This document shows, in pieces, positions 11,791-24,920 of a stretch of 64,000 nt of DNA. The stretch lies in NCBI GenBank assembly GCA_009617715.1, contig VTFK01000226.1, positions 496,001 through 560,000 on the forward strand. Reading direction: 5' to 3'. Within the stretch, counting starts at the first letter, position 1; each line of letters begins with the position of its first letter. This stretch comes from Plectrocnemia conspersa (taxonomy: Eukaryota; Arthropoda; Insecta; Trichoptera; Polycentropodidae). The translations under genes were made by a program, and so were the position numbers. Under the pieces are notes generated by a model, which did no database searches, was not told where the DNA came from, and saw nothing but the letters and a program-made list of their open reading frames with translations.

Positions 11791-13159
11791 TTTGCCTATT
11801 AAAATTATATGAGCAACGATATAATATTATATTTTTAAAAAAATAAACACAATAAGATGGCTCAAAATTTACATCAGAAATTATTATATTATGTAAACAT
11901 AAATAATATATAAAATAAAGTATATTTCCATGTATATGAAAATCACCCTATAACGAATATAGATATGAAAATCTATACAATGTTTTTTTTTCTCTTCGGA
12001 GAAAACATTATCAGAATAGTTGTGTGGTAACTTGTAAAATATATTTTTAGATACATACATATTATATAATCGTATAAAAACACGAATGATACAAAAAAGC
12101 TTCCAGAGATAAACCCGAGTCATGGTCTTGAAATATCTTTATACTTTATATTTTATAATAATACAATATATAACACAATTCGATTTTATACCAGATATAA
12201 TATGAAAATCTATTTAAAGTACTTTTGCAAAATATAATATAATTTCAGGTATTTTGCTTATCCAATAGATTTTAAACCATATTTAACAATATACTTGCCA
12301 AACAGATATGAATAATTTATATGTATATTTTCACTTAGTTTAGTTAAATCGTAAATCGTATTTTATTTTTGAAAATTTGATGGAAAATTTATTGTTTTTA
12401 GATAAACGAATTACTCAAATATGATTTTAAATACAATTTTATTGCTTGATTATAATATGTCTCATTACATTTGAAACTAGTTTAAAGTCTGTTTTTTATT
12501 TTAATTATAAAGTATCAAAATATTTTTTTTTAATAAAATTGCTACTATAAAAATGCTTTGTATTTTCTTACAAAATAATTATATTTCTGCATATAATTAA
12601 ATAAACCTTTTTTTTAACAACTAATAAATACAAATATTACTGCCAGTAAAATTTAATAGCGTTGTATATCCATTGCACAAATAGTTTTTATGGCAAAGAC
12701 AAAAGCAAAAAAATACTTGTGATAGTGAAAACATGTTTTAAATGAGCACATACTTAATTTACAAATTAAATTATTAAATCGGCATGTTAAAAATGAACAG
12801 GTGCTACCTATCGTTGTCGTTAAATTATGTTCATTTTTTTAATAAATTCTGAAAATAGTTCAATATTAGAGAATTTTCAATACGAGATATGTATGATCTG
12901 GCTATGAAACTTCGGTGAAATTTTATGTAATATAAAAAAATTACAATCCATATACATAAGCAAATTTTTTTGCTTAACAATACATTCTTGCCCTAAATGG
13001 TACATTTTATTGAAATTTGCTACTGATTTTAATATAAAAGGCTTAATAAAATAACCTTAGGTATACATATATATTATATGATTTTAGTAAATTTTTATGG
13101 AATTTAAATTTTTTTTAGTACATATAAGATATTAGCTCATTATTAGAGAATGTATGACA
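11791..13159. other. AT-rich DNA, no gene seen
   Basis: Low-complexity AT sequence. A loose inverted repeat TTAAAAATGAACA...TGTTCATTTTTTTAA lies around 12787-12842. Confidence 0.45.
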
Positions 13160-13385
13160 GCTCGATTTTAATTAATCATCACGATACTCATCCGTGAGTT
13201 TAAGAAAATCAAAGTAATCCTAGTCTGTGGTGATCAATCAAAATTATAATTATATAATAATCACTAATTCCGATCTTCTAGACACGATAAAAATTTTGTT
13301 TGAAAATTCCGTATGTGATTCGAACCCATATTTTTCAGGTCAATAATCAGATAATTATACCACTCGTCTATCGTGCTGCTTATCT
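13160..13385 (-). mobile_element. tRNA-derived SINE, diverged, minus strand
   Basis: The plus-strand text GTGATTCGAACCCATATTTTT is the complement of a B box (GGGTTCGAATCAC). ATTATACCACTCGTCTATCGTG beyond it is the complement of a tRNA-like A-box arm (GGTATAAT preceded by CGATAGACGAG). The segment ATTCCGATCTTCTAGACACGA and the CATCCGTGAGTTTAAG block match the copy at 17165-17525. Confidence 0.5.
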
Positions 13386-14702
13386 AAGGGGCGGTGTCGA
13401 TAATCAATCAATGCTCGGCGACTTTTGACTGCAAGCTTTAGAGTGCTCTAGAGAGTGGCAATCGCGTCCTTTATTCTTACCCGTCGCGGCCAGGACGTCA
13501 GCGTTTGAGAACGCCCCTCTTGCACAAGTCACTTAGTTTTTCAACGAGCCTGTCAAACATAAAGATACTACTTTTAATTTCAACTGCTTTATTTTTTTGC
13601 CGATCTCAGGCTGCACACAGGCAAACTTGTTCATCTCAGATTGCTCTTTGCGTAACATGCGATCTTAATGCTTTAGTTTATGATAAAGTTATTGAATAAA
13701 AATTACGTAATATCAGAAAATATTTATTAAAGCTTGTTTTAATTTATTGTTTTCAGCAGTTAAATATAATGTACGAATTTGAAAAAAATATTCTGGTACT
13801 ACCGGTATTTTATTTTGTAATACCGGTAGTACGAATTGTCGATTTTAGCGCAATACCGGTATTGCGCTAAAATATTATAAAATATTTATAAAACTAGTCA
13901 CTAGCAGTAATAAAAACGAACTCGGATTTAATTTATTTTCTTGAAGTGCTTGCTAGAATTACAATTTCTTGTAGGTGTCGTTGGAGATGTTTCACATCAA
14001 TAATGTATGTGTTGTACTTGAACCATACTGCACTTAAGCGGTTAAACAACACCTTGACACAGACCAAAACACGGAGCAAGCATAGACCTGTTTTAGTCAG
14101 CTTCCCGGCAAGCGTGCTTCGCTGAGATATTTCCCGACAAAAGTAAATTGCGAGGAAAGAAAATTGAGCCTGTTTCGGATTTGAGGCACGAACTTCCTTC
14201 CACTTTCAGTAACGGGGTATTTTATTTTTGATAGATCGGCTCAGAAAATGTCGTGTTCGGTCGCGTGAATACACTCAGTGTTACTGTAAATTGCAAAACA
14301 CGGACATTTATACGAATTGCTTGCTTGAATATGTGAAAGCGTTTATGATTAAAACAATAGTTTGTGAAATATAATTAAATTATTTTCTTCTAGTGCCCCA
14401 TTATTTTGCAATATTATTTTTAGGCATTACCAAGTGCACTCTTATATTAGTAGTATATTAAAAACTAAAAGCTTTGGCCCGATACAGTTTGTTTTTCCGC
14501 ATCCTTTCTAAGCAATACCTTTCCATTAAGTTAATGGACTACATGCAACTAATGATACGTACTCTTATTTGCAACACTATATTCACTAGTACACGTATTT
14601 TATTTGAACACAAATAAGACAACGCCTCGGCAAAATGTCTCAGAGTGAGTTAAATTGAAAATCTAGTTCTCATTAGTGATATAGGAACCCTGTAATAATT
14701 AT
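13386..14702. promoter_or_regulatory. Mixed-composition region, possible regulatory DNA
   Basis: Around 13395-13520 and 14040-14290 the composition is less AT-rich (CCGTCGCGGCCAGGACGTC, GCTTCCCGGCAAGCGTGC). At 14635 an ATG opens MSQ and is followed at 14645 by GTGAGT, a potential tiny coding exon with a phase 1 donor like the one at 50683; this is speculative. Confidence 0.2.
13796..13873. repeat. Two adjacent palindromes sharing AATACCGGTA
   Basis: The first is a hairpin with perfect 14-bp arms, GTACTACCGGTATT (13796-13809) and AATACCGGTAGTAC (13819-13832), with a 9-base loop. The second is a perfect loopless 32-bp palindrome, 13842-13873, centred on AATACCGGTATT and flanked by ATTTTAGCGC. 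Three copies of the ACCGGT core lie within 60 bases. A regulatory cluster or the core of a small fold-back element are both possible. Confidence 0.75.
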
Positions 14703-14746
14703 AGTAGAAGCACTCGGCAAGCCGACCTAGGTAAGAGGCTTCTACT
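14703..14746. repeat. Nested small hairpin
   Basis: AGTAGAAGC (14703-14711) pairs with GCTTCTACT (14738-14746), and inside it TCGGC-AA-GCCGA forms a second stem. CCTAGGTAAGAG between the stems resembles a strong 5' splice site. No exon is delimited here, so the splice resemblance may be fortuitous. Confidence 0.35.
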
Positions 14747-15832
14747 TGCGAACGACATAATGAATGGCTTCACAATTAATGCAACTCTCGGTGTGAAAGC
14801 ATCGTCGAGCTATGCTAGGATTAATTTGCATGCCATCATTGTATTCACGTCTGATTGGCCCCGTTTGCTATTCCATCGTCACCAACACTAACGATCCAAA
14901 GAATTGTATATGTGGGATTGTAACCTCAGTGATAAAATACAGAAGCAAAAATAAATTGACTATATATTCTATAGCTCAAATCAAAACAATTTGAGCAAGG
15001 GCAAAATCTTTTTTGTAAATAATATATACAATGAAGAGAGATCTGGGATCTATTTTGGTTTTAAGCTTTCATTACATGGTTAAAATAATAACCTTGTATC
15101 TCTAATATATAAGCAAATAAAGTACGATTAATATCGCATGAGCTAAAAATATTTTATAAAAAATCACTTAAAAATAATATCGGTAGAATCTAGAAACAAT
15201 ATAGACAATACCTATAAAAAGAAAGTTGAACTGCTGGCCAACGCTTTTTGGCGTTTTATACGCTGACTCATACTCATAAACGCATTAAAAAGTCTCGTGT
15301 GTGATTTGTTTATTTGAACCAAATAAAATTCACTGTTTTTTTATGTTACGTAAAAATATAAATAATAATAAATCATTCGACTAGATTTATATATCTATTT
15401 ACTATCTAAAAAACAGAGAAAATCAATCCAATTTATCAATCTGATAAAGAAAATTATTAATCTATTTTATTTCCTTGGAAAAAATTGTGTATTTCTAGCA
15501 GTAAAAAATCAAATTTGATAATATAAAGATAATTTTTTTTGACATACCTTGCTTTAGAATCTTAATTTTTTTAGTTTATTTTTTGATCAACCTATAACTT
15601 ATTAATTAATTATAAATACTTGTGTCTGTCGTTTTTCTTTTCTTCTAACTTTGCCAAAAAATATATATTTTTCCATAATTTATTTTACTCATTTTTAAAT
15701 TTAGAAAATGCTTTTGATTTCATTGTATTTTCAACTTTGTAATATACATATATAAACAACAAAAAACGTTTTTTATAGTAAGATCATGTGTTATCCCACA
15801 GAAAATTATAAGTTTTTTCTACATCTGGCATT
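14747..15832. other. AT-rich DNA, no gene seen
   Basis: Only short chance frames; nothing recognised. Confidence 0.5.
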
Positions 15833-16065
15833 AAGCGTTCGTAAGGCCAGAGTAACGTCGTCCATATGACACTGGACTAGTAATCTAGAGGTCGCGGATT
15901 CGGTTCCCGCAGCAGATTAGAATTTGGATTTATAAAAATGTGTTATTATTAAAATCTCGCTGCAAAATATATGCCATTGATTTATAGACTTTGCTTTAAT
16001 GAAGTCTGGTCCCATTTACTTGTAAGTGTTTACCATAACCATAAATGGTTTTGTGTAAGCAGTAT
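15833..16065 (+). mobile_element. tRNA-derived SINE, diverged copy
   Basis: The tRNA-like head includes GACACTGGACTAGTAATCTAG and GGTCGCGGATTCGGTTCCCG (anticodon-arm and B-box region, about 15871-15910). It is followed by GCAGCAGATTAGAATTT and TTTATAAAAATGTGTTATTA as in the other copies. The tail with AATGAAGTCTGGT and TTACTTGTAAGTGTTTAC is shortened. No complete A box is recognisable. Confidence 0.55.
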
Positions 16066-17164
16066 CTAATTTGTTTTCCATGACCTAAAATTTTTTTTTT
16101 TACATTCTGGACTAGAAAAAGGTTTGAAAAAACTGCATTTAATAAGAGGTCTGGATGATAACTATTAGCTTGTCATACAACCATGTCAGTGAATTGTATT
16201 CGTTGTTGACTATCTTGCAAATTGAAAAAAAAAAAGTATTAAATTTAATTTTTCTTATGGTGCATATCTTAGCTTTTATTTATTTTCTAAAGTTTTTAAT
16301 CTATTTTAAATGCACATAAAATAAATTAAAAAATTCTTTTAGGCATAAAAAATATATTTTTTAAATGTTAAACTAAGTTTAACGAAGAAAGAAAAGTTAA
16401 ATAAAATATAATAATAAATAAATAATGCCATTGTATTCGGCACTAATATGGTATAAAAAATATTTTTTTATACTACTTTTGATAAATCTTTAAGGTGCTA
16501 TTTAACATGAAAGTATTTTAAGAGAGTTGAAGTTAAATGAATACTTTGTTCTATAAAACGAATTGTTTGTGTATTAATATAAAATAAATCTTTTGATTTT
16601 TTCTTCGGAAAAAGATTCGTAACAGAAAGTTATATATAAGATGTTTATTGTTCTGAACAATGTTTGCTTATGGTAACAATTCGTTTATGGAACAATTATT
16701 TTATATATTTATTACTCAAGCAATTTCTGTCCTAAATCTGTTTTAATACTCTATATTACTGTTAGTAAATTGTTTTTTTTTTGTCTACTTTGCTCTTAAC
16801 AAATTTGAATGTGTTCAAAAACAATTATGAAAGGCATGTATTAGTTAGTCATAAGTATAAAAATATTAATAAGTTATACTAAAGTTTGCTCGATATGTAT
16901 CAGAAAAATGTTGGATATATGAATATGGGAGGGATAAAGTTAACTTCTAGAATAACTATTAAATCATTTTTATTAACAATTAATAGAGGTATTTGTAATG
17001 AAATTTTTAATATATTTAGTAGTTTATAAATTTTAAACCGTTTCTAGAACAGCTTACCATTCTCCAAATCCCAAATATGGTGTACTCTAATAATAAGTAA
17101 GACTGTAATATATTTTGAATAGCATGGGAGAAATTTAAAACAAATATAGATACATGTATTTATT
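16066..17164. other. AT-rich DNA, no gene seen
   Basis: Low-complexity sequence between two SINE copies. Confidence 0.5.
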
Positions 17165-17525
17165 AATTGTAATGTGACAGACATTAGCTTAATGTGTTTT
17201 AACTGTGTTAACACAATCAACAGCTACATATTATTAGTGAGACACCAGACTAAAATCAGTCTGTAAATTAATGATATATATTTTATTTAATAAAAACTAT
17301 AATTACAGCTTAAAATCAATCGATGACAATAAACATTTTTATATCACAATATCCCTCCGTGAGATTAAGTAAATCTATGATGATCGATCGGAATTTTAAT
17401 CATTTAATATTTACTAAATCCGATCTCTTAGATACCATTGAAAATAAATAGAACACAAGGGATTCAAACCAAGATCTTTCAAATATTAGTATTCTATTGG
17501 TTTATATGCGATATTTTATTTTTAA
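17165..17525 (-). mobile_element. tRNA-derived SINE, diverged, minus strand
   Basis: On the minus strand a decayed B-box-like TTGGTTTGAATCCC lies near 17458-17471. The tail between about 17165 and 17285 has TCAGTCTGGTGTCTCACTAA-type wording and TTGATTGTGTTAACAC, matching the isolated tail at 36540-36670. The middle (CCGATCTCTTAGATACCAT on the plus strand) matches the copy at 13160-13385, which ties these three together as one sub-family. Confidence 0.5.
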
Positions 17526-17924
17526 TTTATTTTAAGTTTTTATTATTAATATAAAGGTAAGCTAATTACTCATTCTTGCTTGAAAAATGTAATTAGTGAA
17601 TTATTATAGTCAACCTCGATCTATCACATTCCTTAATTCGGAAACTTCGCACTCAATCATAAAAAAAAATACCAAAACAGAATTAAATAATAAAGCGAGT
17701 AATACGTTACATTTATTATTATTATATCATACATTTACCTTTGGAATATAAAACTAACTTACACTTATATTTTATCTGTAAATATTATTTATATTATTAA
17801 TTTAAATTTTTAATAATATTTTTGCATTGACATCAGATTACATTTATATTTCTTGTATCTATACATTTGTACAGTTGCTTCACAACAATTTTATTTTTTA
17901 CTTTAATACACTTTAACAGTAGTA

Positions 17925-18560
17925 AAAATGTCACACGACATAAATCTGTGTCATGTCTGCGACAAATTGAAAGCTCAAGTCCCCGAGGTATCGGTCGCCA
18001 CTGTACACATCCGGTGTTGCATGTCGGAAAACGGCCCAAAACTTTTCCGTCACTCTCGAAAATTTTCTCCATTTCCCAGAAGGTTTTGCTACATAAGCTT
18101 CGGAAGTGCGCGGTTCGCGAGCGCAAATGAAATCCATCTGCCATTTTCACTACAAATTACAAATATTAAATTCCGGCATGACAAATCGATAAAACCGGAA
18201 ATTTGCTACCACTCTTGACACATGCGAGTTTCAAAAGTAATTAATAGAATTTAATTTTGCTTATTGCCGTCGAAAACACCAATTCCATTAGGCGTCACGA
18301 TATTCGCTCTTAACGTTTTTAATCACCCTACACGTAGCAGGTCGATATCACTAGGTATACGAAGTGAATATTTGTCGTTTTAGCTCCTGTTAAGTTGTAC
18401 TACATTCACATTTGTACAGAATCAAAACTCAATACGAGCGGCAAAGTTTGGCGTAATTATCGTGCTAAAATGTTCCGTGAACGTGACATTGTTTCAAATT
18501 ATTGTTTTATATGGAGAGAACTCGAAAGTAATCAATTTCGCTAGGATACACACTACGGTA
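17925..18560. promoter_or_regulatory. Lower-AT island, possible conserved non-coding element
   Basis: The stretch 17925-18225 is mixed in composition (CCCCGAGGTATCGGTCGCC, GGAAGTGCGCGGTTCGCGAG) and carries four overlapping frames of 68-105 codons in different registers, none family-like. Sequence of intermediate composition continues to about 18560. A promoter, an untranslated exon or an enhancer are all open. Confidence 0.3.
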
Positions 18561-19100
18561 AACGTAACTTTTGATGTTATTGTAAAGTAGAAGATCTTTA
18601 TTTGAAGATTTGATCTTACGATATAATATATAAACTTTAAATTTTATTCATAAATTATTACCATATTGCATTTTTTATTTAAATATCACCTTAATTATTT
18701 TAGTAATCTTTATCAGCGCAAGGTCAACATTGTATTTATATATACTGATTTAAATGAGGTATTTTATGAATCAGAGAATATTAATTTTGCTACAATGAGT
18801 TTTTAATAGACTATTTATAAGCCATTTTTCTGTCCGTACAAATATATGATGGTGGTTCTTATTTATTTAATCCATGATTGCTTAATTTTTTAACAGTAAA
18901 GTAGCTTAATAAAAAGTTTTGCCTTAATTGAGAAATATCGCTCCAAATTTTATGTTGTACAGTAAATTGTTAATGCATTACTTAAATTTCACTTCAATAT
19001 CGTTGTAATAGTCTGGTCTAGATTAAGAAACAATCATTAAAAAATCATACTGTAACTATAATTTAATACACAAAATCGGTTTTAGATATTTTTTCGCTGT

Positions 19101-19540
19101 TTAACACTTTGAGCGGTATCGCCGTATATGTACGGCGGTCGATTTTTCATTGTTTTGAGGTACCCCAGATAAATATGTATATATTTAACCAAAGAAATGA
19201 TAAATAAAAAGCATTATATGTATATAATATTTTTTAAATTCGATTTAATGTAAATGATTTCCAAAGAAAATAATATCGATAAATTAAAGAGTATGGAATA
19301 TGTAAACATAACAAAAAATATTTTATATTAATTAAATAAAAAATATTGAGAGCTTCTGAAAAAATCCACAAAAGCCGAATAATATATAAAAAAATGTGTA
19401 ATTTAAATATTAAAAATTGTTAAAAAAAGTAATACATACTGATACAAAAAAGTAGTAATGTAAATCAAAGAAATAAAACGTTGAAAGTAATTTACAAAAA
19501 ATGGAATATAAAATAATAATAAATAAATAGCGGCAAAATA
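19101..19540. mobile_element. Inverted, end-truncated copy of the 3.3 kb TTAA element
   Basis: This copy begins with TTAA then CACTTTGAGCGGTATCGCC and the palindrome GCCGTATATGTACGGC, matching the right end of the element at 3265-3807 in opposite orientation. Similarity continues through landmarks such as AAATAATATCGATAAATTAAAGAG and ACAAAAAAGTAGTAAT to about 19530, after which the expected far terminus (GAGTGCTAAC...GGTTAA) is absent. It is therefore a decayed or truncated copy. Confidence 0.6.
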
Positions 19541-21254
19541 TATATAGAAAATGCTCTTTACTTTTTACTCTTTATTAATAAATACTATCTTTAATAATAT
19601 TATCTATCCGTTTCTGAATGACTTCGAAACATTGCTCTTATTGTATTTCGGCCATTTCGTGCGGTACCCATTTGTCTATTTTTTCCCTTTTTTATGACAT
19701 GCAGATCTCATGAAACTTGCCGCAAATGTTAGAACAGTTGTTTGTGGATATTGATTTTGATTTTATATATATTTATAAGTCATAATACGATTAAATAATT
19801 GGATATTGCGTTCGTGTTTTTTTAGATAAAAATATCTGTCAATCTTTAACGTTGACATTTATAATTAACTTTAAAAAAATCAATATTTAAACGTCGTCAT
19901 AAAAAGTCCTAATATTTTTAAAGCGATTTAAATATGAGAGAAAGTTTTTAATCATTTTTTCGTCAAAAAAATTTACTACTTGTAATATGTTTTGAACGAA
20001 AACATTTATTACTTACATATTAGCACTTTCTTATAAAATTATTTTCCGACGTTTTTTTTAACTTAAATAATCAGTTACCCTAAATTACTTATTAATGGAT
20101 ATGTTATATACATAATTAGGGTGAAAAGAAATATTACTATAAAATTATTTATAATAAAGCATTTATAATGCAAAAAATCCGAAAGCCAAAAATAAATTGA
20201 AAATTTCCATTTTCTAATAGTAAGCGAACAGAAACAGTTACACAGTAAGCTTACTAGAGAATAATTCACAACTTAGTGATTTACCATCCGCCAATATAAT
20301 AGTCCTTCCTAAATGGTGTTATAATAAAAAAAAACATATTTGGAATTACATTATAATTCAACGACTATAATTTTGCTATGGTTTTTTTATTTCATAATTT
20401 TTTTAAGGCATAATACTATAATATATTATTCTTATTTTTGACAAAGCTTATATATCCTTCATTATTTTATAAATCACACTATTTCAAAGTAAGCAAATCC
20501 ATTTAAAAACATGTTCATGTTTACTTGGCCTTAAAAAAAATATTTAGTTTATTTTTCAAGTCAAATTTAAAAACATTTTGTGTCAAATTTGTTAAAAAAA
20601 TTAATATATTTTAGTTACAATAGTGTTTTATTTGGATATTTTATTAATATGATTTATTCAGAAACACATTTTATATATATAATAATATATATTTTTTAAG
20701 AAATATAAATACAGATTCTTTTAATACTATTTTGACCCAACGTTCATACCCGAGCTTACCTATAAATATTACATATGACGCAAAAAGTAAAATAAGAATA
20801 ACAGTTTGAGCAAAAAAACTATGATTTAAAATATATTTTTTTCAATTATATGTACCTAGTACATTGTTGAAAAAAAAAGTTGAGAGATTAGTGATGGTAG
20901 ATTAACCTATAAATGCTTTATTTTAATATTATGATAACGTCTTTATGCATACAAAAAAATATCAACGAAACATATGGTTTGTTTTTCCTTTAGCTTAAAT
21001 CCTCATGAGTAAAATTATTACGTAAAACTAGAAAAGTTTTAACTCATGTTTTTCTTAAATTTATGTTGTTTTGTTTAATTGAATTTAATAATTTTGCATC
21101 GTCTTTTTTTAATTTCTTTTTTATATATATTATAGCATTAAATAATTTTACATGAACTCTTAAATTTTGACCTATTGTACTTGAATGTTTCTAGTGCATA
21201 TTATATGATTTTTTAACAAATATCTTTTCCTCCATAAATTGAAACATTGCTATA
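19541..21254. other. AT-rich DNA, no gene seen
   Basis: Long A and T runs and chance frames only. Confidence 0.5.
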
Positions 21255-21560
21255 TAACAGCTTCGCATCAGTGGCATGCGGTCCATACATGCGGTAGGGA
21301 CCGCAAACCGAGGGAGCGGCTAAAGCCGACTGCAGTGCGTGCGGGCTGGCTGGCCAGCTGTCTTGCACAGTCGATACGCGTACGCCATGAATTGCATATC
21401 GTGAATTGAATTGGTCATGTATGCGCACTAGAACTTCTTCCGTTACTCGTGCTCATGTTTACAGTCGTTCGTGCGGTTGACGATTTGCATCGGCCTTCGT
21501 GTCTTGCAGTGGGAGCTGCCGGCTTCCCATAGAGAATCTCTAGAACATTTTACATCCCGA
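21255..21560. promoter_or_regulatory. GC-rich island, candidate promoter or conserved element
   Basis: This short island of mixed composition in very AT-rich DNA contains a small inverted repeat (GCGGTCC...GGGACCGC, 21279-21304) and an initiator-like ACAGTCGTTCG near 21459. No open frame of interest crosses it. It could be an untranslated exon or promoter, or the remains of a less AT-rich mobile element. Confidence 0.3.
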
Positions 21561-24529
21561 AATACGAAAATAATTTTCTAGAAGCGCTTTTTATATCACT
21601 TCAACGCTCGTTTATGAGGTTGAAAAGTGAACTTATTTATATATAATTGTCACCAGAATTATATTTCAAATCTATAAATTGCATAAATATTGTGATTATT
21701 AAAAATGAACTAAAAGATATTTTAACGGAAATATTCAATTTAGTAAAATTAATTTTTGTATACTGTTGCTGGTACTATTTAAATACTGACTTATGGAATA
21801 ATATATTTAAACTACATCATACTAGAGATATTTTATGCAATTTTTTATTATCTTTTGTAAAAAAACAACACTGCAAATCAAATCCTTGTGTGATCCACTA
21901 AAATTATTTCGTATTTATTGATCAAATTTAAACAATAAATACACAAAATCTTTTATATAGCGAAGTAATTTTCAATTACTAGATTATCTATATATTACAT
22001 TATTCCTTAATATTGTTTTCCACATTTTTCTTAATGGAAATACATAGATAATTCAACGAACCAATTCCGGCAATGAACCGATTAACTCAATCTCATTCAA
22101 TCACAACAAGAGATGTAAGACACGAACACCCTAACACAAAACATAGATGAAGAAGGAAAATAACTCACATAAAAAAAACAATAAGAAACACAAATTTCAC
22201 TTCAATATATTTTATACATGAAATTTCGGCGCACATGTTTTCGCGTTGAAAAAAACACTCAAAAAAATTGAACCCTATTGAGCACTTTATGGCAGGCGAA
22301 GATCCGCTATAAAACTAAACACCCGAAAGCAATCTGCAAACAAACACCGACTCTAAAAGAGAGTGTGCTTTTATTTTATGAATTAAACTTGTAAAATGGA
22401 ATAATAATAAACGTTAAACGATAAATCCATATGTATGTTTTTATATATTTGGTTTTTAATCTTGGTAACGTAACATAATAATTTTATTTCAATCAATAAT
22501 TCAACTCATTAGTATCACGAAAAAATGTGCCACTATATTTATTTGTATTAATATTATCACATAGCTGTTATATTATTCTATAACAACATATAGTCAAAAT
22601 CAATCCTGCATACAATATTTTATACTGTATCACAAAACAACGTTTGATTGAGGGCCAAAGTTTGGATCTCTGGCGATTAATAAAAATATATGTATCAAGC
22701 TCGTATGCGTGGTTGTTCGTTTAATGTTGTTATTGATCCGCCCCGAAATTATAAACACGGCCAAACTTTCCTGTTTCAGTTTGGGGAAAGTTGCTATACG
22801 GATGTTCCCGAAGGATTTCTTGAGGTTGTGCCTAGTTTTCGTGTGCTAAAAAAAATCTCTCGTGAACAACTTTTTGTTCAAATAGTGAATTTTCAGTACA
22901 TTTTATCGGTATTGGAATATAAGGCGTAACGAGAGAATATTTATTAGGTAAAAGTTTTTTAATAACAAAGAATAAAATAACAACAGCATTTCTTTCAAAC
23001 CTTCACTGAAGATTCAATTACTTTTCTAAATAATAGTATGTTTAGGGGCTGGTGGTGTGTCGAATAAATGGCGCAATTCAAGTTTTAAAAAACACATTTA
23101 TTTATGGTGGTGACGTGTTAACAACTAGTAGGTATATCCTCTAGAGGGCGTAGTCCCTTTTTATTGACAACGGGTTCTCTGTTCATTCATAACGAGTATG
23201 TTTAGTGTAGGAAATAAGCTTTTTGTTGCAATAAATATTTTAATTTCACAAATGTTCATCTATAGACCATGTCTATTATCTACAACTATCACTATCATCT
23301 GCAAATATAATGATATAAATTTACCATTCACTCTAGAATCTCTAAATCACTCTCAGCTAGCGCTTATTAAAATATTGATTTGGAGTACTTGTTAAATAGC
23401 AACGTCTAATTTGATGTTTAATTTATTCTTTAACTGTAACGTTGGCTGTTTGATTGCAGAAAAAGTTTTAAATAATGCGGGTGTCTAATATTTTAGTTAT
23501 GGATGTTGAACTTTGACAAAAGTTTCTTAATAATCTACAAAGTATATAAACACATCTACATTAATATCCAGAATTTTTTGATTATACAATAAGGTTTACA
23601 TTAAATAGAGCTTATTTTGTGCTTGTGTCGTTTCTAAAACCACTCATACCTCCTTCACACCTATTAACTTTTACTTTTCAAATGATTTTAGTAATATTTT
23701 AACCATGTGGTTTATCAATCTAATTGTTTTATATTATTGGTACTCTTTTTCATTCGGTATTTTAGGATGAAGTCAGTCATTTGTTATTGATTCTGTTCTG
23801 TGTATCTTATTTAAAGTTAATTTTATAGCTTTTTCATTAATTTAAAACAGATGATAGCATTATGAACTACTACTTTTTACTGTTTTTTTATTGGTTTTTT
23901 TTAATACTAGACCCAGTTTATATTCTATACCCAAAATATTTTTATATTTCAATATAGTTCATGCTTTATTTTTAATAATTATAGAGTTTTTTCTATTATT
24001 TATGTACGTTGAAGACAACAAATCTTGTGATGATTTGTCTCGTACTGTGATTTCGTGGCGTTCTCAGATGAGGATGTTTGTCGGACCAATTGCATCACTT
24101 CTTGGTTACACCTACAATATGTGTTTACGCCTTAAAATAATAACGGTTCAGACGTGCACTCCAGCAATTATGTTCGTTATTGTTAAGCTGCCACAATAAA
24201 TATAATATAATTGAATATCCTTTCCATATATAGAGTAGTTTAGCAGTACAGTTCCATAAAAATATTCATAATTATTAATGCAATTATTTAGTCACAGGAT
24301 ATATTTTGCACCGTAGTATAAAATATAGTGAGTGGCTTTATTCTCAAACCGTTTATCTATCTTTTTGTTAGTTCGAAACAGTCGTGAGAATGTTCTCTGA
24401 ATTATATAAAATTTTGTAGATTGTTGCTTATTTTATATTATTATATCTAAATGCATTCAGAAATAGTCCCTTTCAATTGCAAGCTACGCAAAACTACTAC
24501 ATTTTAATCTGATCCAAGTAGTCAACCTC
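21561..24529. other. AT-rich DNA, no gene assigned
   Basis: A 79-codon plus frame at 22690-22929 and a 102-codon plus frame at 23891-24199 have somewhat more varied residues than average chance frames (the first includes PPRNYKHGQTFLFQFGESCY). Neither shows a known motif, splice context or codon bias strong enough to call. CTAGAGGGCGTAGTCCC near 23142 is a small unusual patch. Confidence 0.3.
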
Positions 24530-24920
24530 CTTAAAAGTTTGACAAGCCCTTCGACAGAGGTCCGGAACACCGGCAGGACCTCGTCAAAGAACAAAGGGCA
24601 CCGGGTCGGCATTATTATAAGGCCAAAGTTCCTGTGCGATGCCAAAGTCCTCTTTTTGTTTTAATTAACGTCTTAATCTCGGCGACGTAACCCGTTGCTT
24701 TTCTTCTCCAGCGTCGAGTCTCGACTTGGCCTGAATCCCAAATAATTAAAACATTGGGGGGTTAATCTTATCACGTAGACGTATCCACGAGGTGAGATTA
24801 AACGAGACGCTTTTTAGCTGATAAGTGAACAACCGGGAAATTACCGGGCGTATCCTCCCCAGGCGCACTCTGGCAAAAGCCAGTGCATAAATCTTGACTG
24901 TTAGACGTATAGTCTAATGG
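24530..24920. promoter_or_regulatory. Regulatory-looking island
   Basis: About 390 bases of clearly lower A+T (CAGAGGTCCGGAACACCGGC, GGGCACCGGGTCGGCATTAT, CACGAGGTGAGATTAAACG) lie in AT-rich flanks with no open frame of interest. Motifs include homeodomain-type AATTAA cores and a GGTTAATCTTATC block. The layout resembles insect conserved non-coding elements. Conservation cannot be seen from one sequence. Confidence 0.35.

Noticed and set aside
22690..22929. 79-codon plus frame with varied residues
   Set aside because: No known motif, no start or splice context; left as unassigned.
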